Below are positions 1 through 6,384 of a stretch of DNA of 13,363 bases, piece by piece. Source of the stretch: Acidobacteriota bacterium. Lineage in GTDB: Bacteria; Acidobacteriota; Terriglobia; Acidiferrales; UBA7541. Below the pieces are notes generated by a model. It was not told the DNA's origin. It saw nothing but the letters and a program-made list of their open reading frames with translations, and ran no database searches. Both the position numbers and the translations under genes were made by a program. The stretch is taken from contig QHYO01000031.1 of the NCBI GenBank assembly GCA_003224135.1, positions 1-13,363 on the forward strand, given 5' to 3'. Within the stretch, counting starts at the first letter, position 1. Each line of letters begins with the position of its first letter.

Positions 1-13
1 TGAGGCTGTTTTC

Positions 14-42
14 TTGACTTGGGCGGAAAGCGACCCAATAAT
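14..42 (+). promoter_or_regulatory. Sigma70-like promoter of the yceD-rpmF-fab cluster
   Basis: A -35 box TTGACT (14-19) and a -10 box AATAAT (37-42) each match the housekeeping consensus at 5 of 6 positions and are separated by exactly 17 bp. Transcription would begin near 48-51. That makes the ATG at 51 essentially leaderless but gives the ATG at 81 a leader of about 30 nt with a ribosome site, so the promoter also bears on the yceD start. Sequence match only. Confidence 0.6.
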
Positions 43-80
43 GGATAGGCATGAACGCGAGCACTAGAGGTGCAGAGGCG

Positions 81-614
81 ATGTTCCTGGATGTAAAGGA
101 ACTGGCAGTTCACAAACTGAACATCCGGAAGAGCTACACTCCCGGAAATATCGACTACCACACCGCGGAGTTGAAGCAGGTCGAGCCGCTCGATGTGCTG
201 GCGACCGCGGAGTTGATCGACTCGCAGATCCGGATTACGGGACGGCTCGAGACGAAAATCGAGCTGCAGTGCGCGCGATGCCTGGAACCCGTGGTCGAGG
301 ATGTGCAGCGGCATTTTGACCTTTTCTATAGTCCGTTGCCGAAGGATACAAAGCCGGAAGAAGAGCGGCTGAAAGATTTGGATGCGGATATTGGGTTTTA
401 TAAGGGCGATGGGCTGTTTTTGGCGGATGTGCTGGTCGAACAAGTGTTGCTGGCGGTGCCGATGAAGGCCATCTGCCGAAGCGATTGCCGTGGGCTGTGC
501 GCGGCCTGCGGAGCGAATTTGAATCACGAAGAATGCCGGTGCGAGACGCATGCAACGGACCCACGATTGGCTCCCCTGGCGCGGTTGAAGCAGGACTGGC
601 TTAAGAAACAATAG
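81..614 (+). CDS. yceD: YceD/DUF177 family protein, probable zinc-binding 23S rRNA accumulation protein
   Basis: DUF177 (YceD) proteins usually sit directly upstream of rpmF; in E. coli and plants the family has been linked to 23S rRNA accumulation or processing, though the mechanism is unclear. With the start at 81 the protein has 177 residues, normal for the family, and begins MFLDVKEL, the usual family opening. Cysteine pair C64-x2-C67 lies mid-protein, and C132, C136, C140, C143, C152 and C154 cluster near the C-terminus, suggesting a metal site. An in-frame ATG at 51 would add ten atypical residues; 81 is preferred because AGAGG (66-70) lies 10 nt upstream and because the predicted transcription start is near 50. 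It is first in the fatty-acid cluster, with rpmF 180 nt downstream. The family call is firm; the molecular function is not. Confidence 0.85.
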   Translation: MFLDVKELAVHKLNIRKSYTPGNIDYHTAELKQVEPLDVLATAELIDSQIRITGRLETKIELQCARCLEPVVEDVQRHFDLFYSPLPKDTKPEEERLKDLDADIGFYKGDGLFLADVLVEQVLLAVPMKAICRSDCRGLCAACGANLNHEECRCETHATDPRLAPLARLKQDWLKKQ

Positions 615-794
615 TTAGAGGATGTCCGGGGTTATTTTGAGTGATGGTGTGTGGACGGGTGCGAAGAGAAAGCAACAAACCAGCGGGGACCCGCCGGTAA
701 ATGCGTAAAACGGGGTCAAAACGGTTTGCACGATTTTGAAGGATTACTGGACGTCGAAGCTTGAATGAATTTTGCTTGAATAAGGAGTAGTACG

Positions 795-974
795 ATGCCA
801 AATCCAAAGAGACGCCATTCCAAGCGGCGGACGAGCACACGCAGGGCGCACGATCATCTGTCGAAGCCGGCATTGGGAAAGTGTCCCCATTGTCATGAAA
901 TGAAGCAGCCGCATCAGGCCTGCCCGCACTGTGGCTATTACAAGGGAAAGGCCGTCAAAGAAGCTTCCGCTTAG
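795..974 (+). CDS. rpmF: 50S ribosomal protein L32
   Basis: This is a 59-residue gene, easily missed because it is short. It encodes bL32 of the large ribosomal subunit. The N-terminus MPNPKRRHSK is the typical basic L32 opening (residues 1-10), followed by more basic sequence. Cysteines C30-x2-C33 and C43-x2-C46 form the zinc ribbon of the zinc-binding L32 type. The ATG is preceded by a strong AAGGAG Shine-Dalgarno (782-787) with 7-nt spacing. It lies between yceD and plsX, as in many bacteria, so a ribosomal protein is co-transcribed with lipid-synthesis genes. The 180-nt gap to yceD shows no convincing promoter. Length, motifs and context all agree. Confidence 0.96.
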   Translation: MPNPKRRHSKRRTSTRRAHDHLSKPALGKCPHCHEMKQPHQACPHCGYYKGKAVKEASA

Positions 975-1023
975 GAATTCGCAAGGTTTGCACGCACGCC
1001 TGTAAAGACGGCAGTAAGCCCCC

Positions 1024-2031
1024 ATGATCACAATTGCCGTGGACGCGATGGGAGGGGACAATGCGCCCCGTCCCGAGGTTGAAGGAAGTGTGCTGGCCGC
1101 ACGCGAGCTGGGAGTTCGTGTGATGCTGGTCGGGCAACCGCATGCAATCAGAACCGAACTGGCGAAGCACGACCGCAGCGGGCTGAAGATTGAAATTGTG
1201 CCGGCAAGCGAAGTGATCACGATGAACGATCATCCGGCGCAGGCCTTCCGGCGAAAGAAAGACAGTTCAGTGCACGTGGCGGCGCGGCTGGTGCGCGAAG
1301 TGAAGGCGGATGGCCTAGTCAGCGCGGGGAACACGGGCGCGGTGATGACCGTGGCGCGCTTCCTGCTGGGGACGCTGGAATCCGTGGACCGCGTGGCGCT
1401 GGCGGCACCATTTCCGAACGCGAAGGGCGGCGTCAGTGTGCTGCTGGATGTCGGCGCGAACGTGGATTCAAAGCCGGAGCATCTGGTGCAGTTCGCGGTG
1501 ATGGGCGAAATGTATTATCGCGCGACCTTCGGTAACCGCAAACCGCGCGTGGGGCTGCTCTCCATCGGCGCAGAAGAGAGTAAGGGCAACGAGTTGACGC
1601 GCGAAGTAAACGAGCGGCTGAAAAACGCGCACATGCAGTACGTCGGCAATGTCGAAGGCGGCGATCTTTTTTCCGGCGATGTAGATGTGATTGTGTGCGA
1701 CGGGTTTGTGGGCAATATCGCGCTGAAGATCTGTGAAGGCCTGGCGATGGGGATTTTCGGACTGCTGAAGAAATCGCTGAAGAGTTCCCTGGTATCCCAG
1801 CTCGGCGCTCTGCTGTCGCAGGGAGCGTTCAAGGGATTGAAGAAGACGATTGACTACACGGAGTACGGAGGAGCGCCGCTGCTTGGAGTGCGGGGCGTGT
1901 GTGTGATCGGGCACGGCCGCTCAAACGCGAACGCGATCAAGAATGCGATTCGCGTGGCGGCAGGGCTCGCCAAGGCACACATGAATGAAAAAATCGAACA
2001 GGAGCTGTCGCTGGTCACCGAGCGGGCATAA
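1024..2031 (+). CDS. plsX: Phosphate acyltransferase PlsX
   Basis: PlsX converts acyl-ACP and phosphate to acyl-phosphate, which PlsY uses to acylate glycerol-3-phosphate, so it is the entry from fatty-acid synthesis into phospholipids. It is a peripheral membrane enzyme. The 335-residue protein has the expected family length. It opens MITIAVDAMGGDNAP, the conserved N-terminal motif (GGDNAP at 10-15), and carries SAGNTGA, LLDVGAN, GLLSIGAEESKGN, VCDGFVGNIALK and GGAPLLGVRG blocks in the usual order. The ATG lies 49 nt after rpmF with only a weak ribosome site, so translation may partly depend on the upstream gene. fabD starts 33 nt downstream. In many bacteria fabH lies between plsX and fabD; here it is absent. 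Confidence 0.97.
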   Translation: MITIAVDAMGGDNAPRPEVEGSVLAARELGVRVMLVGQPHAIRTELAKHDRSGLKIEIVPASEVITMNDHPAQAFRRKKDSSVHVAARLVREVKADGLVSAGNTGAVMTVARFLLGTLESVDRVALAAPFPNAKGGVSVLLDVGANVDSKPEHLVQFAVMGEMYYRATFGNRKPRVGLLSIGAEESKGNELTREVNERLKNAHMQYVGNVEGGDLFSGDVDVIVCDGFVGNIALKICEGLAMGIFGLLKKSLKSSLVSQLGALLSQGAFKGLKKTIDYTEYGGAPLLGVRGVCVIGHGRSNANAIKNAIRVAAGLAKAHMNEKIEQELSLVTERA

Positions 2032-2064
2032 ATCGGAAGCACAGGCGGCGACAGAAAGAAAAGT

Positions 2065-3018
2065 ATGGGAAAAGTGGCGTTTGTTTTTCCGGGGCAGGCT
2101 TCGCAGTACCCGGGAATGGGAAAAGAACTGGTGGATAAGCACGCCGTGGCGCGCGCCGTGTTCGAAGAGGCGGACCAGGCGCTGGGATTTTCGATTTCGA
2201 AGATGTGCTTTGAAGGCACGGAAGAGGAATTGAAGCAGACGGCGAACACCCAGCCCGCGATTTTGACGTGTTCTGTGGCTGTGTTTCGCGTGGCGGCGGA
2301 AAAGGGTTTGCTGCCGGATTTTGTGGCGGGACACAGTTTGGGCGAGTATTCGGCGTTGGTGGCCGCCGGTTCGCTCGAGTTTGCGGATGCGGTGCAACTG
2401 GTGCGGAAGCGCGGAACGTACATGCAGGAAGCCGTGCCTGTGGGAGTGGGCGCGATGGCCGCGATTTTGGGATTGTCACCTGCCGTGGTTGCGGATGCGT
2501 GCAAGCGGGCGGCGGGAAACGAAGTGTGCTCGCCGGCGAATTTGAATTCTCCGGAACAAACGGTGATTTCGGGTCATGCCGGGGCGGTGAAGCGGGCGGT
2601 GGAGATAGCTTCGCAATTGGGAGCGAAGCGCGCGGTGATTTTGCCGGTGTCGGCGCCGTTTCACTCGGCGCTGATGATGCCAGCTCAGGAAAAGCTGGCG
2701 AAAGATTTGGCGACGACGGAGTTTGCAGACTTGCGATGGCCGCTGGTGACGAATGTCGATGCGGACACTGAGACTAAGGGAACTGAAGCGCGGGATGCGT
2801 TGGTGCGGCAAGTGACGATGCCGGTGCGTTGGGAAGAGTCCGTGCGCTTGTTGATTGATGAAGGCGTGAACACGTTTGTGGAAGTGGGCCCGGGGCGCGT
2901 ACTGACGGGACTGCTGCGGCAAATTGAGCGGTCCGTCGCTACGCTGAACATCGAAGACGAGAAGAGCCTAGCGGTCACGCTGGACAAGATTGCCGGGGCG
3001 AAGTTCGACGCAGCGTAG
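2065..3018 (+). CDS. fabD: Malonyl-CoA:ACP transacylase FabD
   Basis: FabD transfers malonyl from CoA to the phosphopantetheine arm of ACP, supplying the two-carbon donor for chain elongation in the cytosol. The 317-residue protein is of typical length. It has the N-terminal FPGQASQYPGMG motif (Q11 in the oxyanion-hole region), the nucleophile elbow GHSLGE with Ser91, Arg116 in VRKRG (binds the malonyl carboxylate), and VSAPFHS with catalytic His200. A PGRVLTGL block near the C-terminus matches the family end. The ATG follows an A/G-rich stretch with only a weak Shine-Dalgarno. fabG begins 39 nt downstream, so the genes are probably one transcript. Confidence 0.97.
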   Translation: MGKVAFVFPGQASQYPGMGKELVDKHAVARAVFEEADQALGFSISKMCFEGTEEELKQTANTQPAILTCSVAVFRVAAEKGLLPDFVAGHSLGEYSALVAAGSLEFADAVQLVRKRGTYMQEAVPVGVGAMAAILGLSPAVVADACKRAAGNEVCSPANLNSPEQTVISGHAGAVKRAVEIASQLGAKRAVILPVSAPFHSALMMPAQEKLAKDLATTEFADLRWPLVTNVDADTETKGTEARDALVRQVTMPVRWEESVRLLIDEGVNTFVEVGPGRVLTGLLRQIERSVATLNIEDEKSLAVTLDKIAGAKFDAA

Positions 3019-3030
3019 AGAGTTTCAGTA

Positions 3031-3057
3031 CAGAGAACGCAGAGGACACAGGGAAAG
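3031..3057 (+). repeat. Three imperfect 9-nt repeats forming the fabG leader
   Basis: The units are CAGAGAACG (3031-3039), CAGAGGACA (3040-3048) and CAGGGAAAG (3049-3057), ending exactly before the fabG ATG. The purine-rich units supply candidate ribosome sites (AGGGA at 3050-3054, AGAGGA at 3041-3046). The motif resembles the CACAGAGGACACAGAG-type dispersed sequence I have seen between genes in several phyla; that resemblance is from memory. Confidence 0.55.
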
Positions 3058-3804
3058 ATGTTTAGTTTGAAGGACAAAGTGGCGGTAGTTACGGGAGCGT
3101 CGCAGGGAATTGGTCGCGACACTGCCAAGGCGTTCGCGGAAGCGGGTGCAAAGGTCGTCGTGGCGGCTCGGAATGAAGAGAAGCTGGCGGCGCTGGTGAG
3201 CGAGATCACCTCGGCGGGTGGCGAAGCGTTTGCCGTGAAGATGGACGTTGCGGACGCGGAGCAGGTGAAGTCGGGATTTAGGCAAGTGGTCGAGAAATTT
3301 GGGCGGCTGGATATTCTGGTGAACAACGCGGCTGTGACACGCGACGGTCTGGCGATGCGCATGAAGAAAGAAGATTGGGAAACGGTGCTGCAGACGAATT
3401 TGACGGGGGCGCACTTTTGCATTCAACAGGCGTTGCCAACGATGATGAAGGCGCGGGCTGGGCGGATTATCAATATTTCTTCAGTGGTGGCGCAGAGCGG
3501 GAACGCTGGGCAGGCGAACTACGTGGCGGCGAAGGCGGGGCTGATTGGACTTACCAAGGCCATTGCGATCGAAATTGCTTCGCGGGGTGTTACGGTGAAC
3601 GCGGTGGCGCCGGGATTCATCGAGACCCCGATGACGGACGTGCTGCCGGACAAAGTAAAGGAAGAGTTAAAGGTAAGGATTCCACTGGGGCGGATGGGTT
3701 CGGCGCGCGATGTTGCGTCGGCAATTGTGTTTTTGGCGAGCGACGAGGCTGGATACATCACCGGCCATGTATTGAACGTGAACGGCGGGATGCATTTGGC
3801 GTAA
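3058..3804 (+). CDS. fabG: 3-oxoacyl-ACP reductase FabG
   Basis: FabG reduces 3-oxoacyl-ACP to (R)-3-hydroxyacyl-ACP with NADPH in each elongation cycle. The 248-residue protein is a classical short-chain dehydrogenase. It has the Rossmann nucleotide motif TGASQGIG (12-19), the NNAA motif (89-92), and the catalytic tetrad Asn114, Ser142, Tyr155 and Lys159 within SSVVAQSGNAGQANYVAAK (spacing S-x12-Y-x3-K). The PGFIETPMT block and the C-terminal GHVLNVNGGM are typical of FabG proper. Its place between fabD and acpP supports the biosynthetic role over other SDRs. It follows fabD by 39 nt. After it comes a gap of about 400 bp with a new promoter, so it may be the last gene efficiently made from the first transcript. 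Confidence 0.96.
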   Translation: MFSLKDKVAVVTGASQGIGRDTAKAFAEAGAKVVVAARNEEKLAALVSEITSAGGEAFAVKMDVADAEQVKSGFRQVVEKFGRLDILVNNAAVTRDGLAMRMKKEDWETVLQTNLTGAHFCIQQALPTMMKARAGRIINISSVVAQSGNAGQANYVAAKAGLIGLTKAIAIEIASRGVTVNAVAPGFIETPMTDVLPDKVKEELKVRIPLGRMGSARDVASAIVFLASDEAGYITGHVLNVNGGMHLA

Positions 3805-4069
3805 GGAAGGTAGGAGCCACGCTCGAAGCTGTACGGTGAAGTAAGGAACCGAACATAGTCTTGCGGCGGCATAAATCATAACTATAGAAACGGAAAGTCG
3901 AAGCCGAAGAGTTTAGGGGCGGAGACTGGACAGGGTTGGAAAGTGAAAAGGATTTACGGACTTAGCGAGGATGGTCGGTTCGAATGAGCAGTATGCACCG
4001 CCGCACGCCAAGTCCAATTGTGCCTCGCTTTGTTCGGGGCTAATTGCTGATTGGTACGTGGGCTCTAAG

Positions 4070-4098
4070 TTGACCTATGGGTGGGGCGTGCTTAGAAT
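4070..4098 (+). promoter_or_regulatory. Sigma70-like promoter of acpP
   Basis: A -35 box TTGACC (4070-4075) and a -10 box TAGAAT (4093-4098), each matching 5 of 6 consensus bases, are spaced by exactly 17 bp. The start point would fall near 4104-4106, inside the inverted repeat GGGCAGGTTGCCC (4099-4111), leaving a leader of about 98 nt before acpP. A dedicated promoter fits the need for far more ACP than for the enzymes that use it. Prediction from sequence only. Confidence 0.62.
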
Positions 4099-4175
4099 GG
4101 GCAGGTTGCCCAGGGCGGCTAAGCAAGGAATTTAGCGTCGGTTTTAAGGTGAAGCGAGTTTAGCAAGCACAACAA

Positions 4176-4190
4176 GCGATCCCGGATCGC
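4176..4190. promoter_or_regulatory. 15-bp perfect palindrome abutting the acpP Shine-Dalgarno
   Basis: GCGATCC-C-GGATCGC has two perfect 7-bp arms around one central base and ends directly at the GGAGG of acpP (4191-4195). With a one-base centre it is poorer as an RNA hairpin than as a dimeric protein-binding site, although a shorter stem with a wider loop could form next to the ribosome site. Its function is unknown. Confidence 0.4.
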
Positions 4191-4202
4191 GGAGGAATGC
4201 GA

Positions 4203-4445
4203 ATGGCCAGCGTAGAAGAACGCGTAAAACAGATTATCGTCGAGCAGCTCGGCGTGGATGAGGCGGAAGTGACGCCGACAGCATCGTTCGTGGACGACCT
4301 GGGCGCGGACTCGCTGGACCAGGTGGAATTGGTGATGGCGTTCGAAGAAGCGTTTGGCATCGAGGTGCCGGACGAGGACGCCGAGAAAATGACCACGGTG
4401 AAGGACGCCGTCGAGTACATTGATAAGCACGCCAAGTCAAAGTAA
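4203..4445 (+). CDS. acpP: Acyl carrier protein
   Basis: ACP carries the growing acyl chain on a phosphopantetheine arm and delivers it to the Fab enzymes and PlsX. With the start at 4203 the protein has 80 residues and is very acidic. It carries the attachment motif [14 protein letters not shown] with modified Ser37 (DSL, 36-38), and the helices have typical ACP spacing. An in-frame ATG at 4197 lies only 1 nt after GGAGG (4191-4195), too close for initiation; the ATG at 4203 has ideal 7-nt spacing and gives the standard MASVEERV opening. It appears to have its own promoter at 4070-4098 and a leader of about 98 nt containing a palindrome. fabF follows after 123 nt. Confidence 0.97.
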   Translation: MASVEERVKQIIVEQLGVDEAEVTPTASFVDDLGADSLDQVELVMAFEEAFGIEVPDEDAEKMTTVKDAVEYIDKHAKSK

Positions 4446-4483
4446 GCCCACGCATTCCGTGCCGCATCTAAACGTTCGTTACT

Positions 4484-4551
4484 CAGGGTTTGTAAAACAA
4501 ACCCCGAAGCACTTTACCCTCAGGTTTCATGAACTAAACCCTGAAACCCTG
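4484..4551 (+). promoter_or_regulatory. Competing inverted repeats in the acpP-fabF gap
   Basis: GGGTTTG (4486-4492) and CAAACCC (4498-4504) form a perfect 7-bp hairpin with a 5-nt loop, with no T-run after it. The overlapping CAGGGTTT (4484-4491) is also perfectly complementary to two tandem copies of AAACCCTG (4536-4543 and 4544-4551). CAGGTTT (4521-4527) can pair with the same copies with one bulge. The second copy ends 2 nt before AGGAG (4554-4558), the fabF ribosome site. Mutually exclusive folds are therefore possible, as in an attenuator or a translation switch, but no function is shown. Confidence 0.45.
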
Positions 4552-4568
4552 ACAGGAGCCTGGAAACC

Positions 4569-5819
4569 GTGACTCGCCGGGTAGTGGTAACGGGAGTTGG
4601 GCTGGTCTGCGCACTTGGCATCGGCACAGACGAAAGTTGGCAGAACCTCGTCGCGGGGGTTAGCGGCATTGGGCCGATCACTCATTTTGATCCGGCTGCG
4701 TTTGACTGCAAGATCGCCGGCGAAGTGAAGAACTTCGATCCCTTCCGCTGGATTGAGAAAAAAGAACTGAAAAAAATGGGGCGGTTCATCCAGCTCGCGC
4801 TCGCCGCAGCGGATGCTGCAGTGAAGCACGCCGATTGGGAACCCGAACAGTCGAATCTTGAAGAAGTGGGCGTCTACGTTTCTTCGGGAATCGGTGGGTT
4901 CGACATCATCGAACGCGAGCACGGGAAACTTCTTTTCGGCGGACCAAATAAGATTTCGCCATTTTTTATTCCGTCGGCAATCGTGAATTTGGCGTCGGGA
5001 CATATTTCGATTCGTTATGGAGCGAAGGGGCCGAATTCGGCGACGGCGACGGCTTGTTCGGCTTCGGCGCATGCGATTGGCGATTCGTTCAAAATTATCG
5101 AGCGCGGCGCGGCGGACATGATGATCTGCGGCGGCACTGAGGCCACGATTACACCGATGGGTGTGGGCGGATTCGCCTCGATGAAGGCGCTCTCGACGCG
5201 CAATGATGATCCCGCGACCGCGAGCCGTCCGTTTGACGCGGACCGCGATGGGTTCATCGTGGGAGAAGGCGCGGGAATTTTGATTTTGGAGTCGCTGGAG
5301 CACGCAACGCAGCGCAACGCCCCGATTCTGGCCGAGATTGTTGGCTACGGAATGTCCGGCGACGCCTATCACATCACGCAGCCGGTGGAAAATGGCGACG
5401 GGGCGTTTCGCGTAATGCGTGCGGCGTTGAAAGACGCGAAGCTTTCTCCTGACGACATCAGCTACGTAAACGCGCACGGAACTTCCACGCCGATAGGCGA
5501 CGTGATTGAAACCACGGCGATGAAGCGTCTGTTTGGCGAACGCGCAATCAACAAGAAGCTGCCGGTGAGCTCGACGAAATCCATGACGGGGCATCTTCTG
5601 GGCGGCGCGGGCGGACTGGAAGCCGGCATTAGCGTGCTGGCGCTGCGCGATCAGATTTTGCCTCCGACGATCAATCAATTCCACGCCGATCCGAAATGTG
5701 ATCTGGACTACGTGCCGAACGTGGCGCGCAAAGCGACAGTGGATTATGCGCTCTCCAATTCGTTCGGATTTGGCGGAACGAACGCCGCGCTGATTTTCAA
5801 GCGCTGGGCAGGGAAGTAG
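4569..5819 (+). CDS. fabF: 3-oxoacyl-ACP synthase II FabF
   Basis: FabF (KAS II) condenses malonyl-ACP with acyl-ACP to lengthen the chain by two carbons. The 416-residue protein has the thiolase fold and the Cys-His-His triad: Cys163 in TATACSASAHAIG, His303 in NAHGTSTPIGD and His342 in TKSMTGHLLGGAGG, with Lys337 in the same block. The C-terminal NSFGFGGTNAALIF motif is intact. The start is GTG at 4569, preceded by AGGAG (4554-4558) with 10-nt spacing; the resulting MTRRVVVTGVG opening is typical. acpP lies 123 nt upstream across a gap rich in inverted repeats. Because fabH is missing locally, initiation must rely on a gene elsewhere. Confidence 0.97.
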   Translation: MTRRVVVTGVGLVCALGIGTDESWQNLVAGVSGIGPITHFDPAAFDCKIAGEVKNFDPFRWIEKKELKKMGRFIQLALAAADAAVKHADWEPEQSNLEEVGVYVSSGIGGFDIIEREHGKLLFGGPNKISPFFIPSAIVNLASGHISIRYGAKGPNSATATACSASAHAIGDSFKIIERGAADMMICGGTEATITPMGVGGFASMKALSTRNDDPATASRPFDADRDGFIVGEGAGILILESLEHATQRNAPILAEIVGYGMSGDAYHITQPVENGDGAFRVMRAALKDAKLSPDDISYVNAHGTSTPIGDVIETTAMKRLFGERAINKKLPVSSTKSMTGHLLGGAGGLEAGISVLALRDQILPPTINQFHADPKCDLDYVPNVARKATVDYALSNSFGFGGTNAALIFKRWAGK

Positions 5820-5868
5820 TCGCCACACCGCCGAAAGTTTTACAAGTCAAGGGTAAGGAAAAATTCCC

Positions 5869-6384
5869 GTGAAAATTATCGTGTGCATCAAACAGGTGCC
5901 GGCAAAAGACGCGCCGCTGACGATTACCGGAAACTGGATCAAGGAATCGGATATCGGTTTTGAGATGAACGAACCGGACAGCTTCGCGCTGGAAGAGGCG
6001 CTGCGACTGAAGGAAAAGCACGGCGGCGAAGTGGTGGCGCTTTCAATGGGGCCCGAGCGCGTGAAGCAGACAATCAAAGAAGCGCTGGCGAAAGGCGCTG
6101 ACCGCGGAATCCACATCGCGGACGATCAATTTGCACAGCTCGATCCGCTGGGTGCGGCAACCGCATTGGCGGCTGCTGTGAAAAATGAAAATGCGGATCT
6201 GATCTTGACGGGCTTGCAGAGCGACGACCAGGGATTTGGTCAAACCGGAGTGCTGCTGGCGGCGTTGCTCGATCGGCCGCACGCCGCGAACTGGAAGCGG
6301 GATGGTTTCAATGGATTGAGTGCCCGTTACCGGCTGTGCTTTCGATTCAGTCCGGCATCAACAAAGTACGATACGCGACGCTAA
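5869..6384 (+). CDS. etfB: Electron transfer flavoprotein beta subunit, N-terminal part (gene frameshifted)
   Basis: ETF beta pairs with ETF alpha; the dimer takes electrons from acyl-CoA dehydrogenases and passes them to ETF:quinone oxidoreductase. A GTG start at 5869, preceded by AAGGA (5855-5859), gives MKIIVCIKQVPAKDAPLT. The reading continues normally through EPDSFALEEALRLKE, GADRGIHI and TGLQSDDQGFGQTGVLLAALLDRPHA (about residues 1-138). After about 6287 the residues no longer resemble ETF beta, and this frame stops at 6384 (171 residues). The homologous sequence resumes in another frame from 6282. A full ETF beta of this type has roughly 250-260 residues. As written the product is truncated and probably non-functional unless the sequence is in error. 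Confidence 0.88.
   Translation: MKIIVCIKQVPAKDAPLTITGNWIKESDIGFEMNEPDSFALEEALRLKEKHGGEVVALSMGPERVKQTIKEALAKGADRGIHIADDQFAQLDPLGAATALAAAVKNENADLILTGLQSDDQGFGQTGVLLAALLDRPHAANWKRDGFNGLSARYRLCFRFSPASTKYDTRR

Larger units (their letters stand above)
3805..4202 (+). other. 398-bp fabG-acpP intergenic region with structured sequence
   Basis: No open frame here looks like a protein. The stretch contains 7-nt arms AGCGAGG (3964-3970) and CCTCGCT (4023-4029), and 6-nt arms GGACTT (3958-3963) and AAGTCC (4010-4015). The order arm 1, arm 2, arm 1', arm 2' permits a pseudoknot or two competing hairpins. Further right are a sigma70-like promoter (4070-4098), the inverted repeat GGGCA-GGT-TGCCC (4099-4111) at the predicted transcription start, and a 15-bp palindrome (4176-4190). 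No intrinsic terminator with a T-run is seen after fabG. A small RNA or leader is possible but unproven; it matches no RNA family I recognise. Confidence 0.5.

Noticed and set aside
41..67. Eight-codon upstream open frame before yceD
   Set aside because: Its ATG overlaps the predicted -10 box, so it should not be transcribed.
683..694. GCGGG-GA-CCCGC inverted repeat between yceD and rpmF as a terminator
   Set aside because: The loop would be 2 nt (or a 4-bp stem with a 4-nt loop), no T-run follows, and rpmF downstream is expected to be co-transcribed.
3976..3990. tRNA-like T-loop string GGTTCGAAT in the fabG-acpP gap
   Set aside because: The flanking bases do not form a T-stem and no acceptor, D or anticodon arms were found.
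4486..4504. GGGTTTG/CAAACCC hairpin as an intrinsic terminator of acpP
   Set aside because: It has only three G-C pairs plus one at the loop end, and no U-tract follows. It was kept only as part of a possible regulatory structure.
4527..5828. 433-codon open frame on the minus strand opposite fabF
   Set aside because: It is Arg/His-rich and low in recognisable motifs, as expected for the antisense of a GC-biased gene. fabF on the plus strand has all catalytic residues and a ribosome site.
6282..6384. Programmed ribosomal frameshift joining the two etfB frames
   Set aside because: About 15 residues of the conserved domain are missing at the joint, so a simple slip would not restore a normal protein. 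There is no classic slippery heptamer at the joint.
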